From Paramecium tetraurelia (Eukaryota; Ciliophora; Oligohymenophorea; Peniculida; Parameciidae), in the NCBI RefSeq assembly GCF_000165425.1, contig NW_001798999.1, positions 62,001 to 126,000 on the forward strand: a DNA stretch of 64,000 nt, in the 5' to 3' direction. The position numbers and the translations under genes were made by a program. The notes under the pieces were generated by a model, which was not told the origin of the DNA, searched no databases, and saw only the letters and a list, made by a program, of their open reading frames with translations. Every line of letters starts with the position of its first letter. Position 1 is the first letter of the stretch. Below, in pieces: positions 58,214 through 64,000 of the stretch.

Positions 58214-58788
58214 ATGTCTAATCAAAATCAATAGTTTGCTTAATTATAATCATCTCAATAATCCTTGACTGATGAATAGATGGCAGAATTACCTATCCTC
58301 TCCTTCCTAAAAAAAAGAAAACCTATCAAAGCCAAAGCTCAATTGACAGTAGAGGTAAGCCTATTATTTTTAAATATTTTTCTAGAATAACGACTTTGAA
58401 ATCGAGATAATCAACACTAAAGTTGTACAGAATAGTTTTGTAGTCTATGAGATTAGAATCAAGAAAGGCAACCTTTTCTGGATTTTTCAAACTAGATACA
58501 GTCTATTAGAGAGTTTGAGTTCAAAAATATCAAAGAATCTCAAATCCCATTTACCAAAATTTCCAGATAAAAGGCTTTTTGGAAACCTTGACAACGATTT
58601 CATAGCATAAAGAGGAAAATAACTTGATTCCTATTTGAAAGTATGTTCATTCATTTGATTTATAATAGTAATTGTTTAAATTGGGAAGGAGTGAAAACAC
58701 AGTACGAGAATTCGTACGCCAATCTTAGAAGGCAGCATTTGTGATCAACGACCCTTCTGCTGTTAAATTATTCAATCTTGACGCATGA
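58214..58788 (+). CDS. PX-domain (sorting-nexin-like) protein, 171 aa
   Basis: Introns 58355-58385 (31 nt) and 58641-58668 (28) leave exactly 172 codons. After a Gln-rich N-terminus of about 45 residues, the PX domain reads FEIEIINTKVVQNSFVVYEI, LFWIFQTRYSLLESL, LPKFPDKRLFGNLD and RGKQLDSYLKQLFKL. The RYS motif (R before Y/F-S) and a Pro-rich loop are the parts that contact phosphatidylinositol 3-phosphate. The protein is little more than the domain itself, so it may act as an endosomal adaptor. Confidence 0.85.
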
Positions 58789-59340
58789 AAATTATAAAAT
58801 TAATATAGAACATCAAATTACCATCCTACATTTTTTTTAAGCACATTCTTGAGTTGAATTACATTCCTTACATTGCTGGGACAAGGATGTTTAACACGTA
58901 GTTAAATTACATCCATCCCACTATAATTTAAATTGTGTATCTTATATGCATTATAAAATCTCATTATAAAATTAAATTTGTTCGTAATAAAACTAAACTC
59001 ATTGTTAGTTCACTATTATATATTCTTTTAATTAATTAACACAAGTGTCATTCTATTATCACTTAAAAATAGAAATATTTGTTTGTTTAGCATCACTCCT
59101 AAGCGCGCATTCTTAGGAAATCCTTAATTCATATTCCATGCATGAATCTAAAACAGAGAATTCATTATGTTGATATAAAAAGAAAAACAATTTATTGTAT
59201 TGAATCTCGTATGATTATTATTAAAATTCAATAAGACAAATTATAACATATAAGTTATGCCTTTGAATTATTAATCTAAGAACAACTTAAATTGAAAATA
59301 ATTATAATGTATTTATATATTGTATTGTACAATATTGGAA
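58789..59340. other. 552-base noncoding interval with a GC-rich hairpin
   Basis: Between two convergent genes lies an unusually long noncoding interval for this gene density. It contains an uninterrupted hairpin at 59098-59117 and an isolated GC-richer patch near 58870-58930. No open frame with a good start is visible on either strand. It may hold an RNA gene. Confidence 0.5.
59098..59117. ncRNA. Candidate structured-RNA hairpin
   Basis: A 6-bp perfect stem (CCTAAG/CTTAGG) encloses the 8-base loop CGCGCATT, itself GC-rich in an AT-rich setting. It could be part of a snoRNA or other small RNA, or a transcription-end structure. No family could be matched. Confidence 0.25.
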
Positions 59341-59753
59341 TCATTATGCTTTTGTGATTTCTGTCTTGAGGTTAGCAAATGAATCAACTGGCACGTACTA
59401 AGCAAGAGTATAGTACTTTCCTTTTCCATCATCTTCTTCCTTCTTCTTTCTTTAAAGTCTGCAAACAATAATGTTAATAGCACTACCTAACTCTGATTCT
59501 TCTTGGTAAATTTCTAATTCCTCTAGCCCATATTGCTTCATTCAATTATGGATCAACTCTAACATCATCTGTCAACATATTCTTTTGAGCTATCCCATTA
59601 ATCTAATGAAATACCAAATCTGACTATGTGACTAACAGCACGTGGAGCCTTTCTTTTGAATGTCTCCTTGTGAACAGCTTTGTGAAGATTAATAGTATAA
59701 TCTCTGCTCACTTCACCCAATGGATTTGGCTTTCCTTTTTCTTTTTTGCCCAT
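59341..59753 (-). CDS. Large-subunit ribosomal protein eL31
   Basis: 119 aa; introns 59590-59614 (25 nt) and 59459-59486 (28) leave exactly 120 codons. Text matching eL31: EVSRDYTINLHKAVHKETFK, KRKAPRAVSHIVRFAQK, DVRVDPQLNEAIWARGIRN, PRRIRVRLQRKK, YYTLAQYVPVDSF. It is a structural protein of the 60S ribosomal subunit near the tunnel exit. Length fits the family (about 120). Confidence 0.96.
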
Positions 59754-60245
59754 AAATTAAAAAAAAATCTTTAAATTTTTTAAAATAAAGCTGTGTTATA
59801 CATACAATAGAAACAATAGAAGCAAAATTATAATGGAATTGAGAATAAATAGAATTATAAGTAAGATATTGTATAATTATGAGATAGTCAATCCATATGA
59901 AATTGGATCTGTTCAACATAAAAACATAATTCGATGTGAATCCTATCGATAGAATAGAATTTACATAATTAAATTGCTCTTCTAATTCAAAACTTATATC
60001 TTAAAATGTTTGATATGGATGGTAGAATCTAAATTATATGTTGATTGAGTTTGATCAATAAATTTAAATGGTTACTCATTGATATGTAGAATAATATGTT
60101 TAAATGAATTCATTCAGATATTTCAATAGAAAATATACTGTTTTTTCTGTTGCTCTGTCAAAATCTTATACAAAGAAGAGTTGTTATTAAGTTTGATATC
60201 CGCGTATATAGTAATAATATTAATAAATTATTTCTGTCAGGCTTA
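59754..60245. other. Divergent intergenic region
   Basis: 492 bases between divergent starts of eL31 and the RBR ligase; presumably both promoters. One 72-codon frame begins at 59832 on the plus strand, but its composition (Ile, Tyr, Asn) is that of background and I treat it as chance. Confidence 0.5.
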
Positions 60246-61907
60246 ATGATACCCTCTGAAGAATTTGACTAAATCGTACTTCATAAATGCTAAAGTGATA
60301 CCTAAAATCAATTTACACAAATGATCTAGAATTTAAACAGCATGTAAGATTATATTATAAATTAAGTGCACCCAATACTCAAGTATAAAAAAAATCACCC
60401 GATATAGAAACAAACTTATATAAAAGTGGTGGTGATGATTCAGACATTCATATAAATTGTTATGAGGCTCCTGGATTAAAAAAATAATAAAGTGATATGA
60501 CTTATGATTTGAGAAGAAATTAACTTAAATCTGTTGCCCCAAGATAATGTAAGTATCATTAGAATAACTTACAAAATTTGGGATCGAATTCTGGATAAAA
60601 TGCTTAAGCAGATTCGAAGGGTCAATAGAAATATTAAAATGATGAGTAAATTTCTATTATTAAATTTGATGATCAACAAGAGGAATTAAAGGGGATTATG
60701 TAATTAAAATGAAAAATTTAGGAATTAATTAGATGAAATAGATCTGAAACTTGAAGCCCAACGAAAACTACATTAAGACTTTTATAAACATATTAATGAA
60801 GGCGACCAATCTCGGGGAAATTAACAGTCACCTCATATTGAAGTGAATGAGCAAAAATAAAATGAAAACACTACTTGTCTAATCTGTGGATGTGACGATG
60901 AAAATCTAGTAAAAAAACTTAGATGCGAGCATCGATTTTGTTTGTAATATTAATTTAACCTCTTAGATATTGCTATTTCAATTATTTAAATGACAAAATT
61001 AGAAATGCCCAAGTTATGAATATTCTTTGTCCTCAATAAGGTTGTAGAGAAACATTTCAAGATTCTGTAATATAAAACATTGTTACTTAAGAAACCTTTA
61101 GAAAATATTTGAATTTTAAATATAAAAATGAGATTCAAAAGGATCCAAACAAAAAATGGTGTCCAGTACCAGATTGTTAATATTATGTTGAAAGAAATCC
61201 GCGTTCAAACATTACTATCTGTAAATGTGGGGCTTAAATTTGTTTTAATTGTGGCAGGCTTGCTCATTTGAATAGGCGATGTGAGGTAATTTTATTAAAT
61301 TAAAAGTAGAATTACTCAGATTTGCAGTTTTAATATGCATAAAATATCTACAATATTAAACAGTGTCCTGACTGTAGCTCTCCTGTTGAAAAAAATTAAG
61401 GGTGCAATCATATGACATGTAGATGCGGCTATTAGTATTGTTGGGTTTGTATGTAAAAGTATCATGCGTATCATTACAAATATTGGTCTATCAGAGGATG
61501 TGCAAGTAAATATACAGCATTATCTAAAGTATGGGCCAATGGAATATTCAAAACAAGAAAAGTAATAGAGCACCCTGATCTAATGAGGAGGGTTTTTTTT
61601 TTTCCTCGTCTAATCCTTTTTCTTTTGAGAGGACCCTGGCTACTTCTTAAACTGTTATTTAAAGCATTTAAAAAATCTATATCTCAACCTTTTATGAAAT
61701 TGAATAAGAAATTCAGTCGTACAAGAAAACCAAGATCTAGGTACATGCTTTTTATTATTTGTTCTTAGATGTGGCAGAAAATTATATTTCATATGGGGTG
61801 AGTTTTGGATTGTGATACTGGTGATCATTATCTTCCCCTTTTACTTTTTATTTTATAGACTTATAATAGAAATAAAAAGGCTAATAAAAGATGGATGTGG
61901 TTATTGA
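60246..61907 (+). CDS. RBR-type E3 ubiquitin ligase with C-terminal membrane segments
   Basis: 514 aa; introns 60344-60366, 60700-60721, 60944-60966, 61286-61306 and 61741-61768 (23, 22, 23, 21 and 28 nt) leave exactly 515 codons. A polar N-terminus (about 190 residues) is followed by RING1 (CLICGCDDENLVKKLRCEH, then FCLYCYF and LCPQQGC), IBR (KWCPVPDCQYYVE, ICKCGAQICFNCG) and RING2 (QCPDCSSPVEKNQGCNHMTC, then YQYCWVC). The Cys in GCNH is the expected thioester-forming residue. Two hydrophobic stretches near the C-terminus (LILFLLRGPWLLLKLLF; FWIVILVIIIFPFYFLFY) suggest anchoring in a membrane, as in RNF19/RNF144-type ligases. The last 17 bases overlap the start proposed for the next gene. 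Confidence 0.92.
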
Positions 61908-62940
61908 ATATGAATTAAATTTTATATCAAAAATCTTATATATTAATAATTTAATAGGAATTAGTTGCAACTTTCAAGAATTGATAACCTTTTATGCATC
62001 AAAAGATCCGAAACTTTAAATCTCAATTGAACTCCTAAAGTAATTCAGAAATGATTATAATTTTATGAAAATTTTAGAGATATTTTAAGAATGTTAGAAA
62101 ATACTTATAAAGTTCTCAATTTCACAGCACAAGATATTAGAATTGCTCTAATAAGAATAGGTGATGCGTAGTACAGGGATATATAGTAATTATCGGGATT
62201 TTAGTCAAAAAGAGTTTAAATAAAAAAGAAATATGATGTAAGTTTCGATTAAGACAAGAATTTGTGTAAAATAAGGAAAGTCTTTAAAGAAATTAAATTT
62301 TAGACATTAGACTCGATCGCAAATTCTAATTTCAACTTGTTATATCTATTGCAATACTATTAGAAGATACAATTAAGAATAGAGGAATCAATAATTTATC
62401 TATTATATTTTAGTAACTAAAAATTGGGAGTTAAAATAATTTGGATTTTTGATTTTAATTGCTCAAAATATTTTGGATAATGGCTTTTTAGGAATGGAAA
62501 GTATTTATCAGTTTTTAGGAGATTATAATATAAGGGTGAAACAAAAGATCAAGTTATTTGTATTAATATTGTTAACATTAGAAATTAGGTAAGCTATATA
62601 TATATGAAATAAAAAGCGGGATAAAAAGTAACTAATTGCCTAGTATTGAAATAAATTAATGAATTTTATGTTTTTAAAATAGTTTAATTTTTGAGTATAG
62701 TAATTGTATGTTAAAAGCTGAATTGAGATATTTGACATTAGAGGATGTGATGAATTTTAAATAATTTGATAAGTACATATAAAATTTGCGTTGACAAGAG
62801 AAGCAATACTTGATTATCTTGAAGGGGAATTGCAGAGCTTGTTGATTACTATAGTTTGAAAGGAGAAGAATTAAAGTTTGTTTAATTTAGGATAGATGCA
62901 TACTACAGTGGTATCGATAGTCAATAATGAAAAAGTTGAA
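61891..62940 (+). CDS. Hypothetical gene, exons partly resolved, start overlapping the RBR gene
   Basis: From ATG 61891 (MDVVIEYELNFISKILYINN) the first exon runs to 62039; a 38-nt intron (62040-62077) leads to a long open second exon to about 62594. Further exons seem to follow to about 62940 (for example AELVDYYSLKGEELKFVQFR). The text is polar and helical (FTAQDIRIALIRIGDAQYRD). The end is not fixed. The start overlaps the RBR stop by 17 bases in another frame, so one of the two ends may be wrong. No domain recognised. Confidence 0.5.
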
Positions 62941-63233
62941 TTTTAGATGGGAATAAAGAAGAATGTGAAAGATTGGAGAGGTGTTGATTAGCAAAATTAC
63001 AAGTGAAATAACGAAATTTCTATTTTAATTAAATTCTCTATTCAATATTATTGTTTTTTTTCAAAACGATATTGCAAAATTAAAATGTAAATTGAACGAA
63101 TAATTATTTATGTTTATATATTCTCATTGAATTATGAATGGAGTGGAGAGAAATACATGCACTGGAACCTTTTCTGAGGGTCAGTATTTAGAATCTATAA
63201 TATTACTCTACAAATAAATAATTAATATAAAAT

Positions 63234-64000
63234 ATGATAGCTCAAAAGATCGAGAGACATTTCTCACGAACAGTCCAAGCATAAAAATAATCAAAAAAGA
63301 AGATGAAATTTGTTGAATAGGTATCATTCAAATTGATTTGTGTATAGTCCGATAGGTTTTTATAAGTCAACGAAGACTCTCCAAAGTTAAGTTAGGACAA
63401 GGTAGAAACAAAAAAAAACTTGACTTCGAGACACCTTTAAGAAAATGAGGCTTAAATTTCTGGTCCGGAGGAGACTTTCTCGAGAGGACATGATGCTTAA
63501 AATGATTCATAAGTAAAGTGCTTTTAATAAACTCATCTAGACTGTCACACCTCTAGCTGTTCCAGAGGTTTAGGATCTCGAATAAATTCCAAGTCTTGAA
63601 CACAATCTCTTTCCAGAGTACAATTCTAAAAAGTATTATTTTTCAAATAACTTCTTCAGTAAATAGAAAGCGACAAAAAGAAAAGTCCTGCTCAAAAGAT
63701 TTAAGTCTCACTAAAAGTCATTACTCGCAATGGACAGTAATACTTCTTTGCCAACAGCAGTGGATTTACAATTCGAGAGTCAATTTTTAGAAAAGAATGA
63801 ACCAGACAATAAATCATTTTCAAATAATCAATAACCAGTTCACGAATCTAATGATGAGTCGAAAGAGGGGGAATTATTTAAATAAATTCAAACTGAAGAT
63901 TTTAATTAACCCAAAAATAAAAGAACTTATTACACTGATAAATTAATAAGCTTGATCAAAGGAGATTACGTCGATACATTTATGGCGTAAATGTATCTCA
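63234..64000 (+). CDS. 5' part of a hypothetical basic/disordered protein (runs off right edge)
   Basis: Start at 63234 (MIAQKIERHFSRTVQAQKQS); one 28-nt intron at 63511-63538 gives an uninterrupted frame to the window end. The visible 245 residues are Ser/Lys/Gln/Asn-rich and mostly disordered, with a more ordered block near the edge (YTDKLISLIKGDYVDTFMAQ). The basic N-terminus might be a nuclear or mitochondrial signal. Its domain, if any, lies beyond the window. It could be the start of an ion-channel or kinase gene, but nothing visible decides. Confidence 0.65.

Noticed and set aside
59832-60050. A 72-codon plus-strand ORF in the eL31/RBR divergent region.
   Set aside because: Frames of this length are expected by chance in AT-rich DNA with one stop codon, and the composition is that of background sequence.
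10088-62077. Short interrupting segments as retained IESs (internal eliminated sequences).
   Set aside because: The segments begin with GT and end with AG and fit intron sizes; they are not flanked by the TA repeats and end consensus of Paramecium IESs.
1-64000. Pervasive TAA/TAG stops suggesting pseudogenes or noncoding DNA.
   Set aside because: Conserved proteins (uL13, eL31, PP2A-A, DRC4, kinases) are intact when TAA/TAG are read as Gln with TGA as the only stop, the ciliate nuclear code.

Overview
This looks like macronuclear DNA of a ciliate, most probably Paramecium. The evidence is direct. Nearly every conserved protein is uninterrupted only if TAA and TAG are read as glutamine and TGA is the only stop. 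Introns are tiny (20-38 nt, most 22-28, GT...AG). The DNA is strongly AT-rich, and genes sit tens of bases apart. I built gene models by hand under that code. Intron spans are given where removing them restored one frame and, where possible, a familiar domain. I recognise families from memory; no search was run.

Layout. 0-15 kb: the end of a secreted/membrane protein, an Alba-domain protein, a long protein with two FHA domains and a nine-copy MQESVYFPQ repeat, a choline-transporter-like protein, two secreted cysteine-bearing proteins, and a poorly resolved stretch with a diverged P-loop protein and a probable gene relic. 15-25 kb: a tail-anchored protein, a multi-pass ciliate membrane protein, a CX9C mitochondrial-type protein, a kinase fused to five EF-hand-like loops, a SUN-like protein and a cold-shock-domain protein. 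25-38 kb: a shrunken glycogen-branching-enzyme relative without its catalytic residues, the PP2A scaffold subunit, an SPFH protein, an SCP/FCP1-type phosphatase, coiled-coil proteins and membrane proteins. 38-54.6 kb: NSA2 with a one-base frameshift, the ciliary subunit DRC4/GAS8, two same-strand paralogous cNMP-gated-type K+ channels ending in zinc knuckles, a cathepsin-C-like protease, a SHIPPO/CIMAP protein and an AGC kinase. 54.7-64 kb: ribosomal proteins uL13 and eL31, a Nudix hydrolase, a helical-repeat protein, a PX protein, an RBR ubiquitin ligase with membrane segments, and a gene running off the right edge.

The genes form no single pathway; this is an ordinary gene-dense housekeeping, signalling and ciliary neighbourhood. 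I see no CRISPR array, transposon, tRNA or rRNA. The most unusual items are the inactive branching-enzyme relative, the NSA2 indel, the zinc-knuckle channels, the FHA repeat protein and the kinase/EF-hand fusion.
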